A stretch of DNA of 38,966 nt from Siccirubricoccus soli (GTDB taxonomy: Bacteria; Pseudomonadota; Alphaproteobacteria; Acetobacterales; Acetobacteraceae), in contig NZ_JAMZIK010000149.1 of assembly GCF_024178315.1 (NCBI RefSeq), positions 1 through 38,966 on the forward strand. The letters run 5' to 3'. Every line of letters begins with the position of its first letter. Position 1 is the stretch's first letter. Below, piece by piece: positions 30,867-38,776 of the stretch. Position numbers and translations under genes: made by a program. Below the pieces are notes generated by a model. That model searched no databases. It saw only the letters and a program-made list of their open reading frames with translations, and was not told where the DNA came from.

Positions 30867-32135
30867 ATGAAGGTTCTGGTAGTCGGCGGCGGTGGCCGCG
30901 AGCATGCGTTGTGCTGGGCCCTGGCGGCCTCGCCCCTGCTGACGAAGCTTTGGTGCGCCCCCGGCAATGCCGGCATTGCCGAGGTGGCGGAATGCGTCGC
31001 CATCGGCGCCGAGGACATCGCCGCGCTGATCGCCTTCGCCAAGGACAATGCCGTGGACCTGGTGGTGGCGGGGCCCGAGGCGCCGCTGACGCTTGGCCTC
31101 GCCGATGCCTGCGCCGCCGCCGGCCTCAAATGCTTCGGCCCCAGCCAGGCGGCGGCGCGGCTGGAGGGCAGCAAGGCCTTCACCCGCGAGGTGGCGGATG
31201 CCGCCGACGCCCCCGGCGCGCGCTGGGCCCGCTTCACCGAGGCCGAGGCCGCCCGCGCCTATGTCCGCGCCCAGGGCGCCCCCATCGTGGTGAAGGCGGA
31301 TGGCCTCGCCGCCGGCAAGGGCGTGGTGGTGGCGGCGACGGTGGCGGAGGCCGAGGCGGCCATCGCCGACATCATGGAATCCCGCATCCATGGCGCGGCC
31401 GGCGCGACCGTGCTGATCGAGGAATGCCTGATCGGCCAGGAAGTCTCCTTCTTCGCCCTCTGCGACGGGGTGACGGCGCTGCCCCTCGGCGCCGCGCAGG
31501 ACCACAAGCGGGTGGGGGATGGCGATACCGGCCCGAACACCGGCGGCATGGGTGCCTATTCCCCGCCGCCGGTCTTCACCGATGCCCTGCGCGACGAGGT
31601 GATGGCCCGCATCGTCCAGCCGGTGCTGGCGGAGATGGCGCGGCGCGGCACCCCCTTCCGCGGCGTGCTCTTCGCCGGGCTGATGATCACGGCGGATGGC
31701 CCGAAGCTGATCGAGTTCAATGTCCGCTTCGGCGACCCGGAATGCCAGGCGCTGATGGTGCGGCTGAAATCGGATTTGCTCTCCGCGCTGCTGGCGGCCT
31801 GCGATGGCGAGCTGGCGCGCTTCGACCTGCGCTGGGATGCGCGGCCGAGCCTCACCGTGGTGATGGCGGCGCGCGGCTATCCCGGCGCCTATGCCAAGGG
31901 CACCGAGATCCGCGGGCTGGACCGCGCGGCGGCGGTGGAGGGCGTGCAGGTGTTCCACGCCGGAACGACGCGCCGCGCGGATGGCGCGGTGGTGGCGAAT
32001 GGCGGCCGCGTGCTCGGCATCACCGCCATCGCGGAGACGCTGCAGGCGGCGCGGGACGCCGCCTACCGGGCGGTGGACGCCATCGACTGGCCGGAAGGCT
32101 TCTGCCGGCGGGACATCGCGCACCGCGCGCTCTGA
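30867..32135 (+). CDS. purD: Phosphoribosylamine-glycine ligase (GAR synthetase)
   Basis: This 422-residue ATP-grasp enzyme catalyses the second step of purine synthesis, joining glycine to phosphoribosylamine. The N-domain begins [15 protein letters not shown], and [12 protein letters not shown] follows. The ATP-grasp region contains [27 protein letters not shown], the signature [21 protein letters not shown], and the metal-binding [13 protein letters not shown]. The C-domain ends with [12 protein letters not shown]. An in-frame GTG lies two codons earlier, but the ATG at 30867 fits the family and has GGAAG upstream. It is monocistronic, divergent from xseA, with repeat copy B directly after the stop. 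Confidence 0.97.
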   Translation: MKVLVVGGGGREHALCWALAASPLLTKLWCAPGNAGIAEVAECVAIGAEDIAALIAFAKDNAVDLVVAGPEAPLTLGLADACAAAGLKCFGPSQAAARLEGSKAFTREVADAADAPGARWARFTEAEAARAYVRAQGAPIVVKADGLAAGKGVVVAATVAEAEAAIADIMESRIHGAAGATVLIEECLIGQEVSFFALCDGVTALPLGAAQDHKRVGDGDTGPNTGGMGAYSPPPVFTDALRDEVMARIVQPVLAEMARRGTPFRGVLFAGLMITADGPKLIEFNVRFGDPECQALMVRLKSDLLSALLAACDGELARFDLRWDARPSLTVVMAARGYPGAYAKGTEIRGLDRAAAVEGVQVFHAGTTRRADGAVVANGGRVLGITAIAETLQAARDAAYRAVDAIDWPEGFCRRDIAHRAL

Positions 32136-32138
32136 TCT

Positions 32139-32250
32139 CCCCACGACGTTGCTGCGCACCGCCGCGGGGGCCCCGGAGGCGCCTGCTGCCCGATGCTTCG
32201 CACAGCCTGTCGCGGCAAAGCCGCGCCAGGGCACCAGGCGGCGCGAGGTC
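32139..32250 (+). repeat. Two-hairpin 3'-end repeat, copy B, after purD
   Basis: It begins three bases after the purD stop. It has the same layout as copy A: the hairpin 1 region is at 32139-32170 (weaker here), CGCACAGCC precedes hairpin 2, and hairpin 2 is at about 32206-32230 (CGCGGC-aaa-GCCGCG with flanking CCTG/CAGG pairs and one mismatch). It lies in the 261-base convergent gap with the TonB receptor gene; the rest of that gap shows nothing recognisable. Confidence 0.75.
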
Positions 32251-32396
32251 CAGCGAGCGCGCCTGGCAGTCTACCGAAAAGCCCGCCTTCTCCGCTGCAA
32301 CCTTGACTCGTCTCGCGCCGCAGAGGCGCGCGGCACGCCGCCTGCCGATTCCCTTCGGCCTCGGTTGCGGCGGTGACGGCGCTTCTCAGCAGCCTG

Positions 32397-34424
32397 CTAG
32401 AACTGCGCCGCCAGGGTGAAGCGCACCGCCAGCGGCTCCGCCGGGTGGAAATGCCGGTCCGCCACGCCCTCCGCCGGCTCGCCGGGCAGGCGGGAAGCGT
32501 ACCAGTAATCGATCTGGCTGGCCTTGCTGTCGAACAGGTTGAACACATCCAGCACCGCCTGCACGCCGTTCTCGAAGCGGTAGCCCGCCCGCGCATTCAC
32601 CAGCGCGGTGTCGCGGGAGCGGGCGGTGTTCTCCTCGTTCAGCGGCCGCGCGCCGAACCAGCGCAGGCGCAGCGCGCCGAACCAGCCGAGGCCCTCATCC
32701 ACCGTCACCCCGGCGCTGGCGACGAAGTTCGGCGCGCCCGGCACATGCCGCCCTAGTCCTGGCGCATCGGTGAAGCGGGCGCGGGTCACGGCGATGTCGG
32801 CCTCCAGCCCCAGCCAGGGCAGTGGGCGCCAGTCATTGCTCCACTCCACCCCGATCCGCCGGCTGGGCCGCCCGGCTTCCGTGGTGCCGGCATCGCCGAC
32901 GAAGAGGATCTCCGAGCCCAGGGTCAGCACGAAGACCGCCAGCCGCGTCTCCAGCCCGGGGATGGCCCGGCTCGCCACGCCGATCTCCGCCCCCTTGGCC
33001 CGCACCAGCAGCGGCACGCGGGAAAGCGGCGTCAGCCGGTCCGTCGGGTCCACCCGGATGGTGGCGCCGCGCAAATCGTTGCTGTGGAAGCCCATGCCGG
33101 CGTTCAGGAAGAATTCCGTGTCCCACCAGGGGCCGAGCACCAGCCCGCCCTTCGGGCTGAAGATCCATTCCCCCGCGCTGCCGGAATTCTCTGCCGCATC
33201 GCTGCGCACGCGCCCGCCCATCCAGTCGCCGCGCAGCCCAGCCGTGGCGCGCAGCCAGGGCGTCGGCCGCACCGTGGTCTCGGCGAACAGCCCGAGGCTC
33301 TGTTGGCTGACATGATCCTCCCGCACCGGCGCCAGCAGGGCGCGGGCGGCGCTGCGGAAGAGGCCGAGGCGAATGTCGTCGAACCGCGCCTGCAGGCCGA
33401 AGCGCGTCTCCGCCGCCCGGCCGAAGGCCTGCCAGGGCAGGCGATGCGCCAGCTCCCCGCCCCAGACCCAGCGGCGGTCGCGCTGGTTGAACTGGTCGCC
33501 ATCCGCCGGGTCGTCGAGGAAATAGGTGAAATTGTTGTAGAGCGACAGGGTGGAGCGGATGGCATAGGCGCTCACGCTCGTCGTGCCGTACTCGCCCGTG
33601 CTGGCCCAGCTTCCGGAGAGGCTGAAGCGCTCCGCCTTGCCGCCATCGCTCGGGTCCAGCGTGCCGAAGCGGGAGATGAGGCCCGCGGAGACGGCGCGGG
33701 CCGGCACCTGGTCCGTGGACCGCCAGCGGCCGGAATGGGCCATGCCGGTCAGGCTGAACCCCTCCTCCGCGCTGCCCTGGACGAAACGCAGCAGCCCGTT
33801 GAAGCGCGCCAGCGCATCGCCGCGGCACCAGGGGCCGTCATAGGCGGTGGCGTCCACCGCCCCGGTCAGCATGCCGGCGCCGAGCGGCGTGGAGCCGGCG
33901 GCAAGGCCCCGCCAGTAGCCGAAGCTGCCCACCGTCGCCTGCACCAGGGCGCGGTCCAGGCTCTCCACCAGGCCGAGGTTCAGCACTCCCGCAGTGGCGA
34001 AATCCCCCGCATCGGCGAAGTAGGGGCCCTTCCGCACCCGCATCCCGCCCAGCAGCTCCGGGATGAGGAAGTTCAGATCCGCATAGCCCTGGCCATGGCC
34101 ATGGGTGCGCATGTTCACCGGCATGCCATCCACGGTGATGGCGAGGTCGGTGCCGTGGTCCAGGTTGAAGCCGCGGAGGAAATACTGGTTCGCCTTTCCC
34201 TCCCCGCTGTGCTGGGTGACGATGAGGCCGGGCGTCGCCTCCAGCACCTCGCCGATCCGGGCGATGGGGCGGGCCGCCAGCTCCTCCCGCGTCAGCTCCC
34301 GCTCGCTGGCCGCGGCGGGCGGCTGGGCGGGGGCGGAGACCTCGATCGGCGGCAGGGTGGCGGTCTGGGCCAGGGCCTGGGCGGAGACAATTGCCAGCAG
34401 CCCGGCCCAGCCAATTCCACGCAT
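32397..34424 (-). CDS. TonB-dependent outer-membrane receptor, probably for nickel
   Basis: This is a 675-residue receptor. It has a signal peptide at about 1-19 (cut after AQALAQ), a plug domain at about 45-160 (RIGEVLEATPGLIVTQHSGEGKAN, FLRGFNLDHGTDLAITVDGMPVN) and then a 22-strand-type barrel ending in the terminal Phe of LAAQF. A His-rich plug loop, MRTHGHGQGYADLNFLIPEL, could bind metal. The gene is divergent from nikR, and metalloregulator pairing is the main reason for assigning nickel; cobalt or a nickel chelate is possible. AGGA lies six bases before the ATG. No TonB/ExbBD or inner-membrane transporter is in the window. Confidence 0.85.
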   Translation of the reverse strand: MRGIGWAGLLAIVSAQALAQTATLPPIEVSAPAQPPAAASERELTREELAARPIARIGEVLEATPGLIVTQHSGEGKANQYFLRGFNLDHGTDLAITVDGMPVNMRTHGHGQGYADLNFLIPELLGGMRVRKGPYFADAGDFATAGVLNLGLVESLDRALVQATVGSFGYWRGLAAGSTPLGAGMLTGAVDATAYDGPWCRGDALARFNGLLRFVQGSAEEGFSLTGMAHSGRWRSTDQVPARAVSAGLISRFGTLDPSDGGKAERFSLSGSWASTGEYGTTSVSAYAIRSTLSLYNNFTYFLDDPADGDQFNQRDRRWVWGGELAHRLPWQAFGRAAETRFGLQARFDDIRLGLFRSAARALLAPVREDHVSQQSLGLFAETTVRPTPWLRATAGLRGDWMGGRVRSDAAENSGSAGEWIFSPKGGLVLGPWWDTEFFLNAGMGFHSNDLRGATIRVDPTDRLTPLSRVPLLVRAKGAEIGVASRAIPGLETRLAVFVLTLGSEILFVGDAGTTEAGRPSRRIGVEWSNDWRPLPWLGLEADIAVTRARFTDAPGLGRHVPGAPNFVASAGVTVDEGLGWFGALRLRWFGARPLNEENTARSRDTALVNARAGYRFENGVQAVLDVFNLFDSKASQIDYWYASRLPGEPAEGVADRHFHPAEPLAVRFTLAAQF

Positions 34425-34433
34425 GCCCGATCC

Positions 34434-34460
34434 TCATACGATTTCTCGAATAGATCACAC
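34434..34460. promoter_or_regulatory. Candidate NikR operator/promoter region
   Basis: The 93-base divergent region is AT-richer on its receptor side. TCATAC (34434-34439) equals one half-site of the E. coli NikR operator (GTATGA-N16-TCATAC). A second near-match, TCACAC (34455-34460), lies 21 bases farther on, in direct rather than inverted orientation. The first half-site lies just next to the receptor ribosome site. The inverted partner is missing, so the exact operator is uncertain. Confidence 0.4.
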
Positions 34461-34517
34461 GCGCATTGCGGCGGTGCAATCCCCCGGGCAGGATGGCGGG
34501 GCGGGCAGGGGGCAGGC

Positions 34518-34970
34518 ATGGAACGCATCACCATCACCATCGAGGAGGAGCTGCTGGCGACGGTGGATGCGCTGGTGGCGCGGCATGGCTATGCCAGCCG
34601 GTCGGAGGCGATGCGCGACCTGCTGCGCCAGGCGGCGGCGCGGGAGGCGGCGCCGGAGACGCCCTGCATCGCCACGCTGAGCTATGTGTACGACCACGGC
34701 GTGCGGGATCTGCCGCGGCGCCTGGCCCAGGCGCAGCACGCGCATCACGACCTCAGCATCGCCAGCCTGCACGTGCATCTGGACCACGCGGCCTGCCTGG
34801 AGGTGGCGGTACTGCGCGGCGCCTCCGGCGCGGTGCGGCGCTTCGCGGATGAGATGACGAGCCAGCGCGGCGTGCGGCATCACGCGCTGCACCTGGTGCC
34901 GGCGCGGGTGGAGGAGGCGCGGCACGACCATGGCGCGGGCGCACACCGCCACATGCATATCTCGGCTTGA
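34518..34970 (+). CDS. nikR: Nickel-responsive regulator NikR
   Basis: The 150-residue protein has an N-terminal ribbon-helix-helix DNA-binding domain (about 1-45: MERITITIEEELLATVDALVARHG, SRSEAMRDLL) and a C-terminal ACT-like nickel-binding domain. All four high-affinity Ni ligands are found at the family spacing: His74, His85, His87 and Cys93 (in HHDLSIASLHVHLDHAACLEV), then the conserved RFADEMTSQRGVRH segment. It is longer than E. coli NikR (133 residues) because of a His-rich tail (HDHGAGAHRHMHISA) that could bind extra metal. It probably represses the divergent TonB receptor gene when nickel is plentiful. No nikABCDE, urease or hydrogenase genes are visible here. Confidence 0.95.
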   Translation: MERITITIEEELLATVDALVARHGYASRSEAMRDLLRQAAAREAAPETPCIATLSYVYDHGVRDLPRRLAQAQHAHHDLSIASLHVHLDHAACLEVAVLRGASGAVRRFADEMTSQRGVRHHALHLVPARVEEARHDHGAGAHRHMHISA

Positions 34971-35018
34971 CCCGGCCGCGGCGGGGCGGCGACAGGCGCC
35001 ATCCTAGAGGACGGCCTA

Positions 35019-35065
35019 GAGCATCTTCACGCGTTCAGATGATTCCATCTGAACGCGATCTGCTC
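35019..35065. repeat. Nested palindromic repeat after nikR
   Basis: Perfect 12-bp arms at 35030-35041 and 35046-35057 surround attc. An outer pair, GAGCA (35019-35023) and TGCTC (35061-35065), encloses them. It is related in centre and flanks to the palindrome at 28315-28343. It lies 48 bases after the nikR stop. Confidence 0.7.
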
Positions 35066-35141
35066 CAGTGTCCGGGCACGCCCTGCGCGCTCGACTCCGT
35101 CGAACGCACCCCAAGCCAGCCCCATGGCCCTCGCCAATTGC

Positions 35142-35200
35142 CGCCTTCGCCCACACCCCGCGAAGCAAGCTTCGCGGGGAACCCGTGGGTGTCGAAGGCG
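35142..35200 (-). terminator. Long nested hairpin downstream of the acyl-CoA ligase gene
   Basis: The outer arms CGCCTTCG/CGAAGGCG (35142-35149, 35193-35200), CCCAC/GTGGG (35150-35154, 35185-35189) and the inner perfect arms CCCCGCGAAG/CTTCGCGGGG (35156-35165, 35170-35179) form one long stem with small bulges. It sits 46 bases after the ligase stop on the minus strand. It also lies between the convergent nikR and ligase genes and may serve both. No T-run follows. Confidence 0.6.
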
Positions 35201-35245
35201 CTTGGAAGGCACCTCCGCCCTAGGCCGGAGGGCGCCGCCCCATCA

Positions 35246-36886
35246 CTACCCGATCACCCGGTCCTTGTAGCTCTGCTTCAGCTCCGCCTTCCACAGCTTG
35301 CCGGTCGCGGTATGCGGCAGGCTCTCCACGAACTCCACCGCGTCCGGGATCCACCACTTCGCCACCTTGCCCTCGTAGAAGGCCAGGATCTCCTCGGCGC
35401 TCGGCGTCATGCCCGGCTTCGGCTGCACCAGCAGCAGCGGCCGCTCATCCCATTTGCGGTGGCGCACCGGGATCACCGCCGCCTCCGCCACCGCCGGATG
35501 CCCCATGATGAGGTTCTCCAGCGTGATGGAGCTGATCCACTCCCCGCCGGACTTGATCACGTCCTTGGCGCGGTCGACGATCTCCATGCAGCCCAGCGCA
35601 TCCACCGTCACCACATCGCCGGTGCGGAACCAGCCATCCGCGGTATGCGCCGGGTCGCCTGGCCGGTTGAAATAGGCGCTCGCCACCCAGGGGCCACGCA
35701 CCTCCAGCTCGCCGAAGGCGACGCCGTCATGCGGGATCTCCCGGCCCTCGCCGTCCCGCACCCGGATCTCCACGCCGAACAGCGCCCGCCCCTGCTTCCG
35801 CGAATAGTCGAGGAAGCGGTCCGCATCCCACGCCGCATTCTCCGGCTTCCGCGCATTGGTGGTGCCGAGCGGGCTGGTCTCCGTCATCCCCCAGGCATGC
35901 AGGATCTCGACGCCGTATTCCTTCAGGAAGCCGGCATTGATCGCGGTCGGCAGCGCCGTGCCGCCCACCACCAGCCGCGGCGGCCGCGCGAAGCGGCGGG
36001 ACGGATCGGCCCGCAGCCATTGCAGCAGCGCGGTCCAGATGGTCGGCACGCCGGCGGAGAAGGTCACGCCCTCCGCCTCGAACAGCCGGAAGAGGCTCGC
36101 CGGGTCCAGCTTCATCCCCGGCAGCACCAGGGAGGCCCCGGCGACGGCGGCGGAATAGGGGATGCCCCAGCCATTCACATGGAACATCGGCACCACCGGC
36201 ATCACCACATCGGTCGCGCCGATGTTGAAGCAGTCCCGCTGCAGCGTGCTGATGGCATGCAGCACGGTGGAGCGGTGGGAGTAGAGCACCCCCTTCGGCT
36301 CTCCCGTGGTGCCGGAGGTGTAGCAGAGCGAGGACGCCGACCGCTCGTCCAGATCCGGCCAGGGGAAGCTGTCCGGCTCGCCGGCGATCAGCTCCTCCTG
36401 GCTCAGCACCTCGAAGCGGCCGCGCAGCTTGCATTCGGCGGGGATGTCGCCGGCATCCCCCATGATGACGATGGTCTTCAGGCTCGCCGGCAGCCTGTCC
36501 GCCAGCGCTTCCGCCCCCGCCACCAGGGTGGGATCGACGAAGAGGTGCGTATCCGCCGCATCCGCCAGGATGTAGCCGATCTGCCCGGGGAAGAGCCGCG
36601 GATTGACCGTGTGCAGCACGGCGCCCATGCCGGAGACGCCGTAATAGCATTCCAGGTGGTGGTGCCCGTTCCAGGCGAGCGTCGCGATGCGCTCCCCCCG
36701 CTGCACGCCGCGCTTGGCCAGCGCATGGGCCAGCCGGGCGGCGCGGGCGGCGATCTGCGGCCAGCTATGCCGGTCCAGGCTGCCATCCGCCCGGGCGGAG
36801 ACGATCTTCGACCCGCCATGGTTGCGCGCCGCATGCTCCAGCAGGGCGGAAATCAGCAGCGGGCGGTCCTGCATCAGCCCCAGCAT
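35246..36886 (-). CDS. Acyl-CoA synthetase (AMP-forming), medium/long-chain or DmdB-like
   Basis: This 546-residue member of the ANL superfamily activates a carboxylic acid as acyl-AMP and transfers it to CoA. Visible motifs are the P-loop [11 protein letters not shown] (about 187-197), the [10 protein letters not shown] acid/adenine motif, GWFRTGDVV with the hinge [15 protein letters not shown], and the catalytic Lys530 in [13 protein letters not shown]. The N-terminus [24 protein letters not shown] is typical of alphaproteobacterial enzymes annotated either as long-chain fatty-acid CoA ligases or as 3-(methylthio)propionyl-CoA ligases (DmdB). The substrate cannot be resolved from sequence. 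The start is chosen at that N-terminus with GGGGAGA upstream, although the frame stays open far beyond. It follows the HD-domain gene in the same direction, with repeat copy C between. Confidence 0.9.
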   Translation of the reverse strand: MLGLMQDRPLLISALLEHAARNHGGSKIVSARADGSLDRHSWPQIAARAARLAHALAKRGVQRGERIATLAWNGHHHLECYYGVSGMGAVLHTVNPRLFPGQIGYILADAADTHLFVDPTLVAGAEALADRLPASLKTIVIMGDAGDIPAECKLRGRFEVLSQEELIAGEPDSFPWPDLDERSASSLCYTSGTTGEPKGVLYSHRSTVLHAISTLQRDCFNIGATDVVMPVVPMFHVNGWGIPYSAAVAGASLVLPGMKLDPASLFRLFEAEGVTFSAGVPTIWTALLQWLRADPSRRFARPPRLVVGGTALPTAINAGFLKEYGVEILHAWGMTETSPLGTTNARKPENAAWDADRFLDYSRKQGRALFGVEIRVRDGEGREIPHDGVAFGELEVRGPWVASAYFNRPGDPAHTADGWFRTGDVVTVDALGCMEIVDRAKDVIKSGGEWISSITLENLIMGHPAVAEAAVIPVRHRKWDERPLLLVQPKPGMTPSAEEILAFYEGKVAKWWIPDAVEFVESLPHTATGKLWKAELKQSYKDRVIG

Positions 36887-37006
36887 CTCGGTCGTCTCCC
36901 CGTCGTCTCGCCCGTGGCGGGCGTTGCGACTCACTATCGGGGTTGGACGCACGCCACGGCAAGGGCAGGCCGGCCGCCGGGCAGCACGCCCCCCGCCGCC
37001 CGTTGC

Positions 37007-37099
37007 CCTGGCGCGGCTTTGCCGCGCCAGGCTGTGCGACGCCTGGAGAGAACGGCGGCCCCCGGGGCCCCCGCGGCGTTGCGCAGCAACGTCGCGGGG
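37007..37099 (-). repeat. Two-hairpin 3'-end repeat, copy C, minus strand
   Basis: Read on the minus strand it begins two bases after the stop of the HD-domain gene. Hairpin 1 pairs 37069-37081 with 37087-37099 (13 bp, same single A-C mismatch and ctgcg loop as copy A). Hairpin 2 pairs 37007-37017 with 37021-37031 (11 bp, loop aaa). Compared with copy A, several stem positions differ on both sides so that pairing is preserved. Confidence 0.8.
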
Positions 37100-37101
37100 A
37101 A

Positions 37102-37671
37102 TTATGCCTCCTCCGCCAGCCTTGCCATGGCCTCGCGATAGGTGGCGTCGAACAGCGCCTCCAGCCCCGGATTGCAGCCGCGCAGCCCCACCGCCACGCG
37201 CCCCGCCCAGCCGACATACTCGACGCGCCGCGCATGCTCCCAGGCCCGCGGCGGGCTGGCGATCATGGCCCGCAGGTTGGAGATCTTGTCCGCCAGCTTG
37301 AGCTGCTTCGCCGATGCGGAGGCCTGCGGCGCGTGCTTCACCTGCAGCGCCTTGCGCACCTCCTTCGGCAGGCTCTTGTCGTCGGTGACCTCGGCGACGA
37401 TCGCGGCCACCGCCTCGCCGAATTCGGCGGCCAGCGCCGCCAGCGTCACCGGCTCCGGGTCGTCGCTGCTGTCCTCCACCGTGTCGTGCAGCAGGCCGGC
37501 GATCACCGCCACCTCCGGCGCGCCATGCTCGGCCAGCAGCGCCGCCACCTCCAGCACATGGTTCACATAGGGCTCCGCCGCCGCGCCCTTGCGGGTGTGG
37601 GTGGCGTGGACCCGGGCGGCGAAGATGGCGGCGCGCAGCACGGCGGCGAGCGGCGGGTGGGGCGTTTCCAT
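37102..37671 (-). CDS. HD-domain protein, small alarmone hydrolase-like (SpoT/MESH1-type)
   Basis: The 189-residue cytosolic protein consists of a single HD phosphohydrolase domain resembling the hydrolase half of RelA/SpoT. Metal-binding motifs are visible: His38 in YVNHVLEVA, His62-Asp63 in LLHDTVED, and a later Asp in LKLADKISNLR. HTRKG near the N-terminus also matches the family. It has no synthetase, TGS or ACT domain, so it would hydrolyse (p)ppGpp or a related nucleotide without making it. The gene is divergent from the HtrA-like gene and is followed directly by repeat copy C. Confidence 0.85.
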   Translation of the reverse strand: METPHPPLAAVLRAAIFAARVHATHTRKGAAAEPYVNHVLEVAALLAEHGAPEVAVIAGLLHDTVEDSSDDPEPVTLAALAAEFGEAVAAIVAEVTDDKSLPKEVRKALQVKHAPQASASAKQLKLADKISNLRAMIASPPRAWEHARRVEYVGWAGRVAVGLRGCNPGLEALFDATYREAMARLAEEA

Positions 37672-37748
37672 GCGGCGCGCATTCTCCCTGGCGTAGGGTC
37701 CGTGGGGAAGGGGCGGCAGGCCGAACCAGCAGACTCACACCGGGGTCC

Positions 37749-37797
37749 GGGGAGGGTCCTCCCCTCCCCCGCTGGGGTTGGCGGCGCTGCCGCCAAC
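37749..37797. repeat. Hairpin pair in the divergent gap upstream of the HtrA-like gene
   Basis: There is a short G/C-run hairpin at 37749-37764 and a perfect 9-bp hairpin with arms 37777-37785 and 37789-37797 (loop gct). The arrangement and the gct loop recall the hairpins between xseA and purD. GGAG ahead of the ATG at 37892 lies outside the hairpins. Confidence 0.55.
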
Positions 37798-37891
37798 GGG
37801 GGCAGCCCCCCCCGCGGGCCACCCCGCCCATCCGGGCAATGGCACCCCCCTCGCCAGCGCCGCATCTGCTACCCAGATAGGGAGCCGCACC

Positions 37892-38776
37892 ATGCAAGAG
37901 CTCACCCCCTTCGCCGCCCTCTCCCGCCAGCTCGCCGCCTTCACCGCCGCGGCCGCCGCCCGCTGCTGCCTGGTGCATGGCCGGGATGGCCGCGCCCGCT
38001 CCGGCCTCCTCTGGGCCGAGGGCCAGGTGGTGACGGCGGAGGAGGCGCTGGAGCGCGACGACGACCTGGCCGTCACCCTGCCGGATGGCCGCCAGATCCC
38101 CGCCAGCCTCGCCGGCCGCGACCCTGGCACCGACCTCGCCCTGCTGCGCGCCGAGACCGGCCGCCCGGCCCCGCTGGACCTCGCCCCGGCGGAGGGGCTG
38201 GAGCCCGGCCACCTCGTCCTTGCCGTCGGCCGCGGCGAATACGGCCCGGTCGCCGCCCAGGCCATGGTCGCGGAACTCGGCGGCCCCTGGCGCTCGCTGC
38301 GCGGCGGCCGGCTGGAACGCCGCATCCGTCTCGACCTGAAGCTCGACCCCATGGCCGAGGGCGGCGCGGTGCTGGACCATGAGGGGCGGCTGCTCGGCAT
38401 GGCCGTTCCCGGCCCCCGCCGCCGCGCCCTGGTGGTGCCGGTGGAGACCGTCAGCCGCGTTGCCGCCCTGCTGGCAGCGGAGGGTCGCATCCCGCGCGGC
38501 TATCTCGGCCTTGCCCTGCAGCCGGTGCGGCTGGAGGAAGCGCCCGGCCGCGGCCTGATCACCGTCGGCGTCGATCCCCGCAGCCCGGCCGGGGAGGCGG
38601 GGATCCTGCTCGGCGACGTGCTGCTCGCCTGGGACGGCGCCCCCCTCGCTTCGGTGCGGGAGATGCTGGCGCGGCTGGACCCGGAGAGCGTCGGCCGCAC
38701 CGTGGTGCTGGACCTGCTGCGCGGTGGGCAGAAGCGCCAGGCGCGCGTCACCATCCGGGCGAGGGCCGCGGCATGA
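37892..38776 (+). CDS. HtrA/DegP-like trypsin-fold protein with PDZ domain, catalytic residues replaced
   Basis: The 294-residue protein has a trypsin-like fold at about 20-195 and a PDZ domain at about 200-290 (RGYLGLALQPV, VDPRSPAGEAGILLGDVLLAWDGAPL, VVLDLLRGGQ). The catalytic Asp81 is present in TDLALLR. Where proteases have the His motif (like VTAAH) this reads VTAEEAL with Glu51. Where they have GNSGGP it reads MAEGGAV, with Glu for the nucleophilic Ser. It is therefore probably not a protease but a binding or regulatory module. There is no signal peptide, so it is likely cytosolic. It is translationally coupled (ATGA) to the next gene, which suggests a functional pair. Confidence 0.8.
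   Translation: MQELTPFAALSRQLAAFTAAAAARCCLVHGRDGRARSGLLWAEGQVVTAEEALERDDDLAVTLPDGRQIPASLAGRDPGTDLALLRAETGRPAPLDLAPAEGLEPGHLVLAVGRGEYGPVAAQAMVAELGGPWRSLRGGRLERRIRLDLKLDPMAEGGAVLDHEGRLLGMAVPGPRRRALVVPVETVSRVAALLAAEGRIPRGYLGLALQPVRLEEAPGRGLITVGVDPRSPAGEAGILLGDVLLAWDGAPLASVREMLARLDPESVGRTVVLDLLRGGQKRQARVTIRARAAA

Noticed and set aside
36887-38380. N-terminal extension of about 500 residues in frame with the acyl-CoA ligase
   Set aside because: The extension runs across the antisense or shifted frames of the HD gene and the HtrA-like gene. The family N-terminus and a ribosome site mark the real start at 36886.
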